A DNA stretch of 64,000 bases from Pseudomonas sp. TH31 (GCF_016650815.1 NZ_JAEKEZ010000005.1:7501-71500), one strand, 5' to 3'. Positions 44,127 to 53,182 are shown, numbered from the stretch's first letter. Translations and numbers: made by a program. The notes: generated from the sequence alone by a model not told the origin.

Positions 44127-46379
44127 ATGCGGTACTTTATTAAACCTAGTATTTTCGCATTAACAACTATCGGTGCCAGTTTGGCATTCTCTAGTAACGT
44201 CCAAGCGAATGTTGAGCATCTACCCTGCCCGATGGGCTCCACAGGCCCCACCTCCAGTGGCATCTGTAATTTAGGCGTGCTCCCCGACAGCATTTCAGCG
44301 TATTACAGCAGCGCTGCACAAGCTGTCTCGGCAGATGGCACTACCGTTGTGGGGGATGCTATGAATGATGGCAACACCCGTGCGTTTCGCTGGAGGAATG
44401 ACGGTGCAGGTCTACTCGACCTTGGAACGTTAAAAGCAGATAACTCAGGCGAAAGCTTCGCCACTGAAGTATCTGCAGATGGCAGCACCATCATTGGGCG
44501 AGCCCAAGCCGACGATAACAATTTTCGAGCGTATCGCTGGGTTGATGACGGCTCCGGTATGCTTGATCTTGGCTCCCTAAGAACGGATAACAGAGGCAGC
44601 AGCGAGGCAGTCGATGTATCCGCAGATGGCAGCATCATCGTGGGGTCTGCTAAAAACGACGATGATAGGGATCGTGCTTTCCGGTGGATCAATGATGGTA
44701 AAGGAATGCTCGACCTCGGAACACTCAAGGCAAACAACACCGGCAATAGCATTGCTAACGCAGTATCTTCAGATGGCAGCACTATCGTAGGACGTGCCCA
44801 AGTGGACGTCGGATCCCATGCGTTCCGCTGGAGGGACGATGGCAAGGGTATGCTCGACCTCGGGACGTTAAAAGCAGATGGTTCAGGAAGCAGCGACGCC
44901 AAAGATGTCTCTGCAAACGGCGGAGTCATCGTAGGACACTCTGACTCTGACATGGGAGAAGAGCGCGCGTTTCGCTGGACGGACGACGGCAAGGGCATGC
45001 TCGATCTTGGGACATTAAGGGCAGATGGTTCGGGAGCAAGCTGGGCTACAGGCGTATCTGCAGATGGCAGCACTATTATCGGCCGAGCTGACACCAGTAT
45101 AAAAGCTGTAAGGCGAGCGTTCCGGTGGACTGATGACGGAGTCGGCATGATTGACCTCGGTTCCTTTAGAACAGACAACTTGGGATCGAGTTTGGCCAAT
45201 GCTATTTCTGCAGATGGTGGCACTATTGTAGGGCAAGCTCAAAACAACTTTAACGAAAACCGTGCCTTCCGTTGGATTGACGATGGTAATGGCATGCTCG
45301 ATCTCGGAACTCTAAGAACGGATAACTCAGGCTACAGTAATGCAACCGGCGTTTCAGCTGATGGCAGCGTAATAGTTGGGAATGCTGTCAATGACCGTGG
45401 AGAGTATCGTGCCTTCATCTGGCGTACGAAAATGCAGGACTTCGGTAACCTTCTTGTTTCCTTTCCCTCTCTTACCAATGACAGTGAGATCGCCGTATCC
45501 CAGCAGCAATCTGTTGCAGACCAGTTGATGGGGTCTAGCTGCTCAGCAGAAGAAGGGCAAAAGTGCTTGAGTATTGACGGGGTCGTCACGAATGCTGGCG
45601 CAACCGCTGAAGACATCGGGTCGCGTAACAGCACCGGCGGCCAAGTTACACTCGGCTACGGGGTTGATGGCAAGACGACCGTCGGCGGGACACTGAATAT
45701 CAGTGCAACAAGCCTGAGCAACAGCGGCTTTGACCTGGGCGCAAACACTGCTGCCAGCGTGTGGGCTGAATACAGCGCAACAGGTCTGGCAGGGACTGGC
45801 TTACAGGCCGATGCCGCGTTTGGTAAAGGGCGGGCCAGTGGTAAAGTTACACGAGGCCGTGATTTGGAAAACGTCATGCTGGCCGCAGGGAATGCTTCTT
45901 TGGAAACATTCTTTGCACAAGTCAGCCTGGGTTATGGCGTTCAAATCAAAGATTGGCTTATCACGCCAGTTGGTACTCTCGCCTACTACGATACAAGCCG
46001 TAGTGCTTATACAGAGACGGGCTCGGACTTCAATGCCGAATACGACAGGCTTTCGATGAAGCGCACAACGGCCACTCTGGAATTCATCGGCGAGCGCCGT
46101 GTTTCAGAACGAGGCACTCTTTTCCTGGGGGCAGGCGTTGAGCATGACCTGAAGGCTGATCGCGTGGCGCTTCGCGGTACGTCCGATCTTCCCGGCGTCG
46201 AGACTTTTGATATCGAGAGCGCGTTGAACCGCCACCAGACGCGAGGATTCGCCACTGTTGGATACTCCCATGAGCTGGGAGACAATCAGACGCTTTCAGG
46301 GTCACTGCGCACTGGCCAAAATACGTTTGGCAATAGCGCTCAAACTAGCGTGAATCTAAGTTACGGCATACGTTTCTAA
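44127..46379 (+). CDS. HAF-repeat autotransporter
   Basis: 750-aa outer-membrane protein. Signal peptide (IFALTTIGASLAFSSNVQA), then a passenger of about eight ~45-50-residue repeats (residues ~60-435) of the HAF type, each with AFRW..DG.GMLDLGTL, an S..A..VSADGSTIVG turn, and Asn/Asp-rich joins. The C-terminal ~270 residues form an autotransporter beta-barrel (GGQVTLGYGVDGKTTVGG onward), ending in the typical aromatic VNLSYGIRF. Probably surface-displayed; passenger function unknown, adhesion is plausible from the fimbrial context. Its original promoter has been separated by an IS630. Confidence 0.85.
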   Translation: MRYFIKPSIFALTTIGASLAFSSNVQANVEHLPCPMGSTGPTSSGICNLGVLPDSISAYYSSAAQAVSADGTTVVGDAMNDGNTRAFRWRNDGAGLLDLGTLKADNSGESFATEVSADGSTIIGRAQADDNNFRAYRWVDDGSGMLDLGSLRTDNRGSSEAVDVSADGSIIVGSAKNDDDRDRAFRWINDGKGMLDLGTLKANNTGNSIANAVSSDGSTIVGRAQVDVGSHAFRWRDDGKGMLDLGTLKADGSGSSDAKDVSANGGVIVGHSDSDMGEERAFRWTDDGKGMLDLGTLRADGSGASWATGVSADGSTIIGRADTSIKAVRRAFRWTDDGVGMIDLGSFRTDNLGSSLANAISADGGTIVGQAQNNFNENRAFRWIDDGNGMLDLGTLRTDNSGYSNATGVSADGSVIVGNAVNDRGEYRAFIWRTKMQDFGNLLVSFPSLTNDSEIAVSQQQSVADQLMGSSCSAEEGQKCLSIDGVVTNAGATAEDIGSRNSTGGQVTLGYGVDGKTTVGGTLNISATSLSNSGFDLGANTAASVWAEYSATGLAGTGLQADAAFGKGRASGKVTRGRDLENVMLAAGNASLETFFAQVSLGYGVQIKDWLITPVGTLAYYDTSRSAYTETGSDFNAEYDRLSMKRTTATLEFIGERRVSERGTLFLGAGVEHDLKADRVALRGTSDLPGVETFDIESALNRHQTRGFATVGYSHELGDNQTLSGSLRTGQNTFGNSAQTSVNLSYGIRF

Positions 46380-46675
46380 ACTACACCCTCAGAGAGCGGA
46401 AGCATCTCCCCTCAATCGCTGGTAATACCCAGATCAGTTGCCAGCGATCCCTTAGCAGTATGCCGAGCACTAGCAAGCGCTCGGCATTCAATGGATGTGG
46501 TTAATCCAGTGTCTAAACCGGTAAAAACGTGCTGATAGCCATCGCTGGCTAGAATTTCTAGCTAACTATAGGTGAAAAAAGCCGCATTGCAGCCTTGCAC
46601 TCCCTGAAAGTTCCCTGATGCAGACATAACCCTATCCAAGCCTAAAATTTTTAATAATCAAGAGAGCGGTGATTT
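46380..46675. other. Intergenic, no gene seen
   Basis: 296 bp. AAGCCGCATTGCAGCCTTGC at about 46578 resembles the terC terminator stem but is imperfect; it could weakly terminate the autotransporter transcript. Confidence 0.4.
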
Positions 46676-46689
46676 TGAGACATATCTTA
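46676..46689 (+). promoter_or_regulatory. Palindrome site 7 (TGAGACATATCTTA)
   Basis: Seventh copy of the TGAGA-N4-TCTYA site, with TTTT before it as at sites 2 and 6. No intact gene follows at the expected 75-80 nt; the downstream DNA is eroded. Confidence 0.55.
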
Positions 46690-47743
46690 TTTCTTCCGCG
46701 ATGTATCAGATGGCAAGTATGCGTCCGGGCATCCCGTCTTGCACCCTGGGAGAGCAGGAAAACAGAGGTAACACATGGGTCAGTTCGTATAATTACATTA
46801 GACGGTGTTTTAACTGATTTCTGTCCCCCAAATTTGGCACTGATTCGAGAGTGTTTTCAGCCACCCTCCATCGGTTTGCCGGAATTCAATTGGCCATGTT
46901 TTAGCTTTGGCTTGGCCCCCCTTGCGTGACCAGGCAACCGGAGCCCCATGCTGGTTTGACCAGTGCAGGCGTGAATGAACCTGAATTGGGTCCATGTGCG
47001 CCACGACAATATCGCCCTCGGTGCGATATGAGTGCTGATCTGGGTTGTGTCGGGGCGTTAGGGGTGGCGTCCGGGTTGAGATGGTGTGGCGTAGGTGCGT
47101 CTACGGTGCTTTCAGTTGAAAGTCGTCGAGAAATAGACGGTGTTTTTTAGGTGCGGATTAGGGCTCGCTGAGTGCTCAGTGGGTGCTTATAAGGGTTGGG
47201 TGAGTGTGGTGCGGGGCGTTCCTGGGTTTATATGGATCGGTGATGGTGCCGGTCGGGGCAGAGCGCGCACCCAAAGCACCCAAACTGCCAAGAAGGATGT
47301 TGACGGAGGGAAGCCTGCTCGGTTCCCTCCGAAAATAGCTGAGTTGTCCGAGAATTTTGCGGAACAGTTTCGTGTGTCGATCATCACGAGAGGCGACACG
47401 TTGCTGCACCTGATTGACCACTACATACGGCGAACCTTCGACAACGGGCGGAGGATGCCGCCTCAAGTTTGCAAAAGGCTATCGACCTCTTCCCCGTTGT
47501 TAGCGAAGGGCTTCGCTACCCCGTCAAGGTCACCAGGAGCGCCGGGAAATCTCTACCTTGCGCTCAGAAGCAAAGGTGGTGGCACAGACTCGTTGGCCTG
47601 GCTGATGGAAATCGAAACGGGGCAGCTATCCGCATATTGATTCCATTGATTGGCCAGGCGGGTGCAGAACAGATGCTCGATGCGCTGAATAAAGTGCAGG
47701 AGGTTTCGGATGAAAGTGCGGCCGGGCATACCGTCTTGCGCAA
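46690..47743. pseudogene. Eroded coding region between autotransporter and IS66
   Basis: Several protein-like fragments in shifting frames: a minus-strand piece at 46810-47004 (PVAWSRKGGQAKAKTWPIEF) and + strand pieces between 47300 and 47747 (ENFAEQFRVSIITRGDTLLH, AGAEQMLDALNKVQEVSDES). None forms a complete gene. The 13-mer TAGACGGTGTTTT occurs at 46799 and 47134. I could not identify the original genes. Confidence 0.4.
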
Positions 47744-49291
47744 CTAAACCGGTTGCCATCTATGCGGCAGCAGTTCGGCAATCGCACTCGCCCGCTGCGT
47801 CGGCAGGCGCGTGAGGACGTCCTTCAAATAAGCATACGGATCATGTCCGTTGAGCCGTGCCGATTGGATCAAGCTCATGATCGCGGCTGCACGTTTGCCA
47901 CTGCGCAGTGACCCAGCGAACAGCCAATTTTTGCGACCTAACGCCCATGGCCGAATCTGGTTCTCGGCCCAATTATTGTCAATGGGTACGGCACCGTCAT
48001 CGAGATAGCGCGACAGCGCCGTCCAACGTTTGAGGCTGTAATCCAGAGCCTTGCTAATAGCCGAGCCGTCGTGCACGAGCTGGCGCTGGGCGATCATCCA
48101 GGCATGCAAAGCGTCCATCACCGGTACGGCTTTTTCTTGCCGTATTCGGCGGCGTAAATCCGGTTCCAGGTCGCGGACTTCATGCTCTATTTCGTACAGC
48201 CGCTGGATGTACCTCAAGGCCTGCTCGGCAAGCTGGCTCTTGTTGGTGGCGTGCAGCTCGAAGAACTTGCGCCGCGCATGAGCCATGCAGCCGATCTCGG
48301 TCACGCCGAGTTCAAAGCTGGCCTTGTAGCCGCCAAAATCATCGCAGACCAGCTTGCCCTTCCAGTCTTGCAGGAAGTTGCGGGCGTGTTCTCCGGCGCG
48401 GCTAGGGCTGAAGTCGTAAACCACCGCCGCCAATTCCGAGAACTGGCTGGTGGCGTAGGCCCAGACATAGGCTCGATGGGTTTTCTTCGCACCCGGCGTG
48501 AGCATCTGCACCGGCGTTTCATCGGCGTGGATTACGCCATGTTCGAGGACAGTATTACGCAGGGCATCGACCAGCGGCTGTAACTGCACGCCACAGTTGC
48601 CGACCCATTGCGCCAGGGTCGAACGCGCGATAGCCAAACCGGCTCGACCAAAAATCGATTCCTGGCGATAGAGCGGTAGATGGTCGGCGAACTTCGCGAT
48701 CATGACGTGGGCCAGCAGCCCCGCGGTCGGGATGCCTTTGTCGATGACCTGCGCCGGAACCGGTGCCTGGATCAGGGTTTCGCACTGATCGCAGACCCAC
48801 TTGCCACGGATGTGCCGCTCAACGGTGAACACGCCCGGCGTGTAGTCGAGTTTCTCGCTGACATCCTCGCCGATACGCTTGAGAGCGCAGCCGCACTGGC
48901 AATGGCTGTTGTCGGGTTCGTGGTGGATCAGAGTGCGCGGAAACTGCGGCGGCAAGGCGGTGCGTTTAGGTTTTTGCCGAACCTCGGTCGAAGCGGGAGC
49001 AAGTTTCAGCGCTTCAAGTTCAGCCTCGATGGCCGCAATGTCGGTGTCGATCAGGTCATCGAGCAGGCTGGCTTGATCCGGGCTCAGTTGCTCGCTGCGC
49101 TTGGCAAACTTGAAGCGCTTGAGTTGCGCAATCTCGTGGGTCAGCTTTTCGATAACCGTTTGGTCGCGGTGGATCTTCTTACCCATTGTCTCGATTTTCT
49201 GATCGAGACTCTCGACACGCTGCATCAACTGCGCCGCCAGAGCACGCAGTTGTTCAGGGTTTAGTTGGTCGAGATTGGGCAGTGAAGTCAT
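47744..49291 (-). CDS. tnpC: IS66 transposase TnpC
   Basis: 515-aa transposase. N-terminal leucine-zipper-like helix (LMQRVESLDQKIETMGKKIH), zinc-finger (CQCGC..KWVCDQC), catalytic Asp-rich region (VIHADETPVQMLTPG, LVCDDFGGYKASFE), CHAARK-type GCMAHARRKFFEL and the IS66-specific C-terminus with NNWAENQIRPWALGRKNWLF. Start ATG 49291 (MTSLPN) chosen over 49336. Intact. Confidence 0.95.
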   Translation of the reverse strand: MTSLPNLDQLNPEQLRALAAQLMQRVESLDQKIETMGKKIHRDQTVIEKLTHEIAQLKRFKFAKRSEQLSPDQASLLDDLIDTDIAAIEAELEALKLAPASTEVRQKPKRTALPPQFPRTLIHHEPDNSHCQCGCALKRIGEDVSEKLDYTPGVFTVERHIRGKWVCDQCETLIQAPVPAQVIDKGIPTAGLLAHVMIAKFADHLPLYRQESIFGRAGLAIARSTLAQWVGNCGVQLQPLVDALRNTVLEHGVIHADETPVQMLTPGAKKTHRAYVWAYATSQFSELAAVVYDFSPSRAGEHARNFLQDWKGKLVCDDFGGYKASFELGVTEIGCMAHARRKFFELHATNKSQLAEQALRYIQRLYEIEHEVRDLEPDLRRRIRQEKAVPVMDALHAWMIAQRQLVHDGSAISKALDYSLKRWTALSRYLDDGAVPIDNNWAENQIRPWALGRKNWLFAGSLRSGKRAAAIMSLIQSARLNGHDPYAYLKDVLTRLPTQRASAIAELLPHRWQPV

Positions 49292-49372
49292 GCCGCCGAT
49301 TTTGCCAGAGCAGGCTAAAACCGACGATAGGCTCATCGGACAATTGCACGGCCTGGGTGGCCATGGCAGGTG

Positions 49373-49708
49373 TTATACGATGGAAATCGCGCTGCCAGGC
49401 CCGACTCTTTGCCAAGGCAAACCCAGCACCAGGGCATGTAGCTGTTCGGCACCCAATTCTATCTGAGAGCCGTGTCGAGAACCCGGCCAGAAGAACTTGC
49501 CTTGATGCAGGCGGCGCGCTACCAGCCAGATACCCAACCCGTCGTGCACCAGCACCTTGATGCGCGTGGCGCGGCGATTGGCAAACAGATAAGCACAGTG
49601 CGGCTGCGCCGCACCGAACACTGCAACCACCCGCGCCAGCGCGGTTTCGGTGCCGGCGCGCATGTCCATCGGCTCGGTGGCGAGCCAGATGGAGTCGATG
49701 CGGATCAT
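49373..49708 (-). CDS. tnpB: IS66 accessory protein TnpB
   Basis: 111-aa IS66 Orf2. Recognisable from MIRIDSIWLATEPMDMRAGT, HCAYLFANRRATRIKVLVHD and GIWLVARRLHQGKFFWPG. Start ATG 49708 overlaps the tnpA stop by 4 nt, the usual coupling in IS66. Required together with TnpA for transposition. Confidence 0.95.
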   Translation of the reverse strand: MIRIDSIWLATEPMDMRAGTETALARVVAVFGAAQPHCAYLFANRRATRIKVLVHDGLGIWLVARRLHQGKFFWPGSRHGSQIELGAEQLHALVLGLPWQRVGPGSAISIV

Positions 49709-50037
49709 CGCAACAGGTCTCGCAGAAAGGTGGCGCAGGCAGCGGCGCTTTCGGTCGGCCAGTTCACTTTCACGGTGCCGCGCGGGTGTGGGATTTCGAG
49801 GCAGATAGTCGATGACGCGGCTTGCGAATTTGCTCCGGCTAACTGCAAGGGCAGCGGAATGAAAGCAGGTTGCAGCGCCATGGCTTTCTGCGTTTGCACT
49901 CGAATCCATTTATGGACGAGGTTCGCGTTGAGGCTGTGGCTCAGCGCAACGCTGGCAATCGAGGCCCCGGGCTGGGAGCACTCTTGAATGACCTGGGCCT
50001 TGAAGGATTTGGAGTAGGAACGGCGTTGTGGCTGCAT
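49705..50037 (-). CDS. tnpA: IS66 accessory protein TnpA
   Basis: 110-aa IS66 Orf1 with an HTH (SYSKSFKAQVIQECSQPGAS, SLNANLVHKWIRVQ). Start ATG 50037 (MQPQRR). First gene of the element. Confidence 0.9.
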   Translation of the reverse strand: MQPQRRSYSKSFKAQVIQECSQPGASIASVALSHSLNANLVHKWIRVQTQKAMALQPAFIPLPLQLAGANSQAASSTICLEIPHPRGTVKVNWPTESAAACATFLRDLLR

Positions 50038-50246
50038 GAAAGACCCGCTTAAAAGGCTAGAAATGGTGTCCACTTAAATCAGGTGGACACCATCGCCTTT
50101 GGCGTCGGGGTCAGGAAGGTGTGTTGGCCGGACGCATACGATGGCAATATGCTTTCAGTCAATTGAAATAAACGCCTCATGACACTTGGAACATGGGCCT
50201 TGGCCTTTCTGGTGACATACGCTGCAATTCATAGGAGTCAAGGACA

Positions 50247-50345
50247 ATGAGCATCAGAAATGTCGTCGACTTCAGCGCCGCTCGCACTCGCGCCCAGCCC
50301 TATCAGTTAGGCGTGAAATGCTCAGTGGAGAGCGCCCTATAAAAA
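50247..50345 (+). CDS. Possible 32-aa peptide
   Basis: ATG preceded by AAGGA at 4-5 nt. Encodes MSIRNVVDFSAARTRAQPYQ followed by LGVKCSVESAL. It lies just upstream of the transglycosylase gene. May be the 5' remnant of a longer gene cut at this point; short, so uncertain. Confidence 0.3.
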
Positions 50346-50359
50346 ATCGTAAGGTACCT

Positions 50360-51667
50360 ATGAAAAAGCTGGCCGTAATAACGGGTGTTGCTGCCTCAAG
50401 CTTCATTCTGCTTGTCGCCTGCGTGGGAGAACCAACCGTCGCCGACGCCCAGCTACTTCAGATAGACCCTGTCACAACCACCCCGGCCATTATTGCGCCT
50501 GTGGTACCGACCGGTGACAACCTCAACATAAATTCGACCCAGACCTTCGAGCAATGGCAGGCAGGTTTCCGTAAGGAGGCCGTTGCAGCCGGCATCAATC
50601 CGAGCCTGTTCGACCGCGCCTTTGCCGACGTCACGCCGGACATAAGCGTGGTTCGCGCCGACCGCAGCCAGCCGGAGTTCTCCCGCCCAGTGTGGGAATA
50701 CCTCGACGGCGCACTGTCTGCACTACGCGTTCGCAGGGGCCAGATGCTGCTCAACCAATACGCCGACACCCTGACCGCCATCGAACAGCGTTATGGTGTC
50801 GACCGGCTGGCACTCGTAGCGTTCTGGGGCATGGAAAGCAACTTTGGCAGCTTCCAGGGCAAAAAGTCGGTGATCCGCTCACTGGCAACATTGGCCTATG
50901 AAGGTCGACGCCAGGACTTTGCGCACGCGCAATTGCTGGCGGCGCTACAAATCCTGCAGCAGGGCGATATCACACCCGAGAAGATGGTCGGTTCCTGGGC
51001 CGGCGCCATGGGCCAAACCCAATTCATCCCTACCATCTACAATACCGTTGCAGTGGACTTTGATGGCGACGGTCGCCGTGACATCTGGGGCAGTCCGGCC
51101 GATGCGTTGGCGTCAATCGCACACTACCTGCAAATTTCTGGCTGGAAAAAAGGTCAGCCGTGGGGCTTTGAAGTCGAGCTACCGAACACCTTCAACTACT
51201 CCCTGGCCGACGGCGCGATTCGTAAAAGCGTCGCCGAATGGATACAGCTGGGGGTTAAACTGCCCAATGGTGCGAACGTGCCGTCAGGTTCCGAGCAACT
51301 TTCAGCCGCGCTGCTGTTGCCGGCTGGTTATCGCGGCCCTGGCTTTCTGATCCTCGACAACTTCCGGGCAGCCGTTAAGTACAACAATTCGTCGTCCTAC
51401 GCATTGGCTGCGAATCTGCTGTCGGAGCGTTTTGCGGGCAAAGGCCTGATCAGCGGCGAATGGCCCGAGGATGACGTGCCGCTTAACCGTTCCGAGCGCA
51501 TGGAATTACAGACCCTGTTGAGTCGCCACAACTACGACGTGGGCAATGCCGACGGCATCATCGGCACCAACACCCGCAATGCGATCCGCGCGGCTCAGCA
51601 GTCGTTAGGCTGGCCAGCAGACGGCTACCCGACACCCAAGTTGCTGGAAGGTTTGCGTAACCGTTAA
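50360..51667 (+). CDS. Lytic murein transglycosylase, MltB-like lipoprotein
   Basis: 435-aa outer-membrane-anchored enzyme that cleaves peptidoglycan to 1,6-anhydro-muropeptides. Lipobox LLVACVG (Cys ~21). The SLT_2/MltB domain (~60-350) has the catalytic Glu in VAFWGMESNFGSFQGKKS and AGAMGQTQFIPTIYN; the C-terminal peptidoglycan-binding module (~375-433) shows NADGIIGTNTRNAIRAAQQS. ATG 50360 has AAGG upstream; the frame opens earlier at 50318 without RBS. Likely a housekeeping or locus-associated cell-wall enzyme; no partner gene adjoins it. Confidence 0.9.
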   Translation: MKKLAVITGVAASSFILLVACVGEPTVADAQLLQIDPVTTTPAIIAPVVPTGDNLNINSTQTFEQWQAGFRKEAVAAGINPSLFDRAFADVTPDISVVRADRSQPEFSRPVWEYLDGALSALRVRRGQMLLNQYADTLTAIEQRYGVDRLALVAFWGMESNFGSFQGKKSVIRSLATLAYEGRRQDFAHAQLLAALQILQQGDITPEKMVGSWAGAMGQTQFIPTIYNTVAVDFDGDGRRDIWGSPADALASIAHYLQISGWKKGQPWGFEVELPNTFNYSLADGAIRKSVAEWIQLGVKLPNGANVPSGSEQLSAALLLPAGYRGPGFLILDNFRAAVKYNNSSSYALAANLLSERFAGKGLISGEWPEDDVPLNRSERMELQTLLSRHNYDVGNADGIIGTNTRNAIRAAQQSLGWPADGYPTPKLLEGLRNR

Positions 51668-51671
51668 AAGC

Positions 51672-51691
51672 ATCGCGGGCTTGCCCGCGAT
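51672..51691 (+). terminator. Hairpin terminator after transglycosylase gene
   Basis: Perfect 9-bp stem ATCGCGGGC / GCCCGCGAT with TT loop, 4 bp after the stop codon, followed by TACTGG; may be a REP half used as terminator. Confidence 0.65.
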
Positions 51692-51878
51692 TACTGGCTA
51701 TCAGTCATGATGTTTTATGGCCTGAAAACCACTTCCCGTTCCAGCACCACCGTCATGCCGACTGCATCCAGCGTTACTAATGCACTCATGGACAGTGTTC
51801 GGGTGGCCTACCCGACTCCAGCAAGGGTATAAGTTAAGCAAGGGCCCAGAAAACACTTCATCGTGGTTGGACGAATTC

Positions 51879-52673
51879 ATGCTCACCGCTTTTTTGCAGT
51901 ACCCCGTTTCATTTGGCGATCCAGCAGCAAATTTTAGGCAAATTCGCGATCTTGTGGACTTAGCGCGATTTGATCTCCTTGTCATGCCCGAGCTTTGCAC
52001 CATCGGATATTTTCACGACTCGCGTGCGGCATTGTTTCTTCATGCTGAATCAGCGCTCGATGGGCCTACAGCGCGGTTCTTACTGCAACTATCGGCAGAC
52101 AAGAATGCAACGCTAATTGCGGGTATCGCTGAGCGTGACGGCGATCACATCTACAACACAGCGATTATCGTATCGCGAGGGCGCTGGCTGGGGAAACAGC
52201 GCAAGTGCCACCTGTCACGCATAGAGAAAGCCTTCTTTACGCAGGGTGATTCATTAGCTTGTTTCGATGATGGAATCTGCCGTTTTGGCGTTCTTACCTG
52301 TTTTGACCTTTGGATGCCAGAAGCCGCTCGCCTGTTGGTGCGCCAAGGTGCACAGTTACTGTGCTGCCCAGCCAACTATGGTGGGCCTTGGACAACCCAG
52401 CTCGCGCGCGTTCGCGCAATGGAAAACGCCACTCCGCTTATCTGTGCCAATCGCACAGGCGTGGAATTGTATGCAGGTGCAGAGGCGACATTCAGAGGTG
52501 AAAGCCAGATTGTCGGGCCTATGGGAGAAGTTTGGGCATCCGCCACAGAAGAGACGTCGCTTGGGTTGTCGATAATCGACCCAGCCGCGCACGTTCTCAA
52601 GGCGAATCCAATGTGCGATGACTTGATGGAAGAGGCAAGTCGCTATGCTTTATCAGGCCCATACCCAAAATGA
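51879..52673 (+). CDS. Carbon-nitrogen hydrolase (nitrilase superfamily)
   Basis: 264-aa amidase-type enzyme with the Glu-Lys-Cys triad: Glu38 in LLVMPELCTIGYF, Lys109 in GKQRKCHLSRIEKAFF and Cys141 in FGVLTCFDLWMPEAAR. These hydrolyse amides, carbamoyl groups or nitriles; the true substrate cannot be read here. ATG 51879 gives the conserved start MLTAFLQYPVSFGD; the frame upstream to 51780 is non-conserved. Stands alone between the transglycosylase and a small-gene cluster. Confidence 0.85.
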   Translation: MLTAFLQYPVSFGDPAANFRQIRDLVDLARFDLLVMPELCTIGYFHDSRAALFLHAESALDGPTARFLLQLSADKNATLIAGIAERDGDHIYNTAIIVSRGRWLGKQRKCHLSRIEKAFFTQGDSLACFDDGICRFGVLTCFDLWMPEAARLLVRQGAQLLCCPANYGGPWTTQLARVRAMENATPLICANRTGVELYAGAEATFRGESQIVGPMGEVWASATEETSLGLSIIDPAAHVLKANPMCDDLMEEASRYALSGPYPK

Positions 52674-52722
52674 ACAAGCTACGTTTGGCGGCAAAGACCC
52701 GGCAACCTGAAAGACTAGAAAC

Positions 52723-52995
52723 TCAGGCCGCTACGGCGAGCTCGGCGAACACGACTCGACCATCACTGCCACGCTGGGGGGTAAAATGTGGATGCCTCCG
52801 GGAAAGACGCAGAAACTCGCGCAAGCTCGCACGCCCAATGCTCCGCTGAAACGTCGCCAGCACGTACCGGGAGTTCACAGTGGCCGTCACCGAAAATATC
52901 CCCTCGCGCTCGACCTTTAAGGAGTCAGAAGTCCTGATCAGTTGGCCATCGCCAAACCGACCGTATTGATCGTTACGCTTGTGGCCAAAAACCAC
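52723..52995 (-). pseudogene. 5'-truncated paralogue of the 54678 gene
   Basis: The 90-codon frame (FGHKRNDQYGRFGDGQLIRT, FSVTATVNSRYVLATFQRSI, GRASLREFLRLSRR) aligns by eye with residues ~50-118 of the protein at 54678-55034 (SFDHSERDDTHHRADGSILR, VIASFRRDLGRASFLKLLD). Its N-terminal half is missing; upstream DNA runs into stops at ~53015. Function unknown. Confidence 0.5.
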
Positions 52996-53061
52996 ACCGA
53001 TGCCTGCGCGAGCCAGTATCTAGACAGAAGATTTTGAAAAGAAAAATTATGGCTGGGCAAT

Positions 53062-53082
53062 AATTATGGCTGAGCCATAATT
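53062..53082. promoter_or_regulatory. Orphan 21-bp palindrome
   Basis: AATTATGGCT-G-AGCCATAATT, perfect 10-bp arms, preceded at 53045 by a half copy AATTATGGCTGGGCAAT. The form and AT-rich ends resemble operators of HTH antitoxins, but no such gene adjoins it. Confidence 0.45.
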
Positions 53083-53182
53083 CGAGATAATTCAGTTCTG
53101 CCCCCCACCGATGGTGAAACTCGAATCACCTGCAGTACACCGTCCAAAGCTGATCGGCCTACGTCGTGATGCGCCTCTATGG

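Larger units (their letters stand above)
47744..50037 (-). mobile_element. IS66-family insertion sequence (tnpA-tnpB-tnpC)
   Basis: Three genes in the standard IS66 order on the minus strand. Coordinates cover the genes only; the terminal inverted repeats were not identified with confidence. A GTGTCCAC/GTGGACAC hairpin lies just outside at ~50070-50095, and 15-bp inverted copies of GTATGCGTCCGGSCA stand at 46717 and 50125. Confidence 0.8.

Noticed and set aside
46799-47146. Direct repeat TAGACGGTGTTTT as target duplication of an insertion
   Set aside because: The 320 bp between the copies contain no element ends or transposase, and 13 bp is long for the IS types present.
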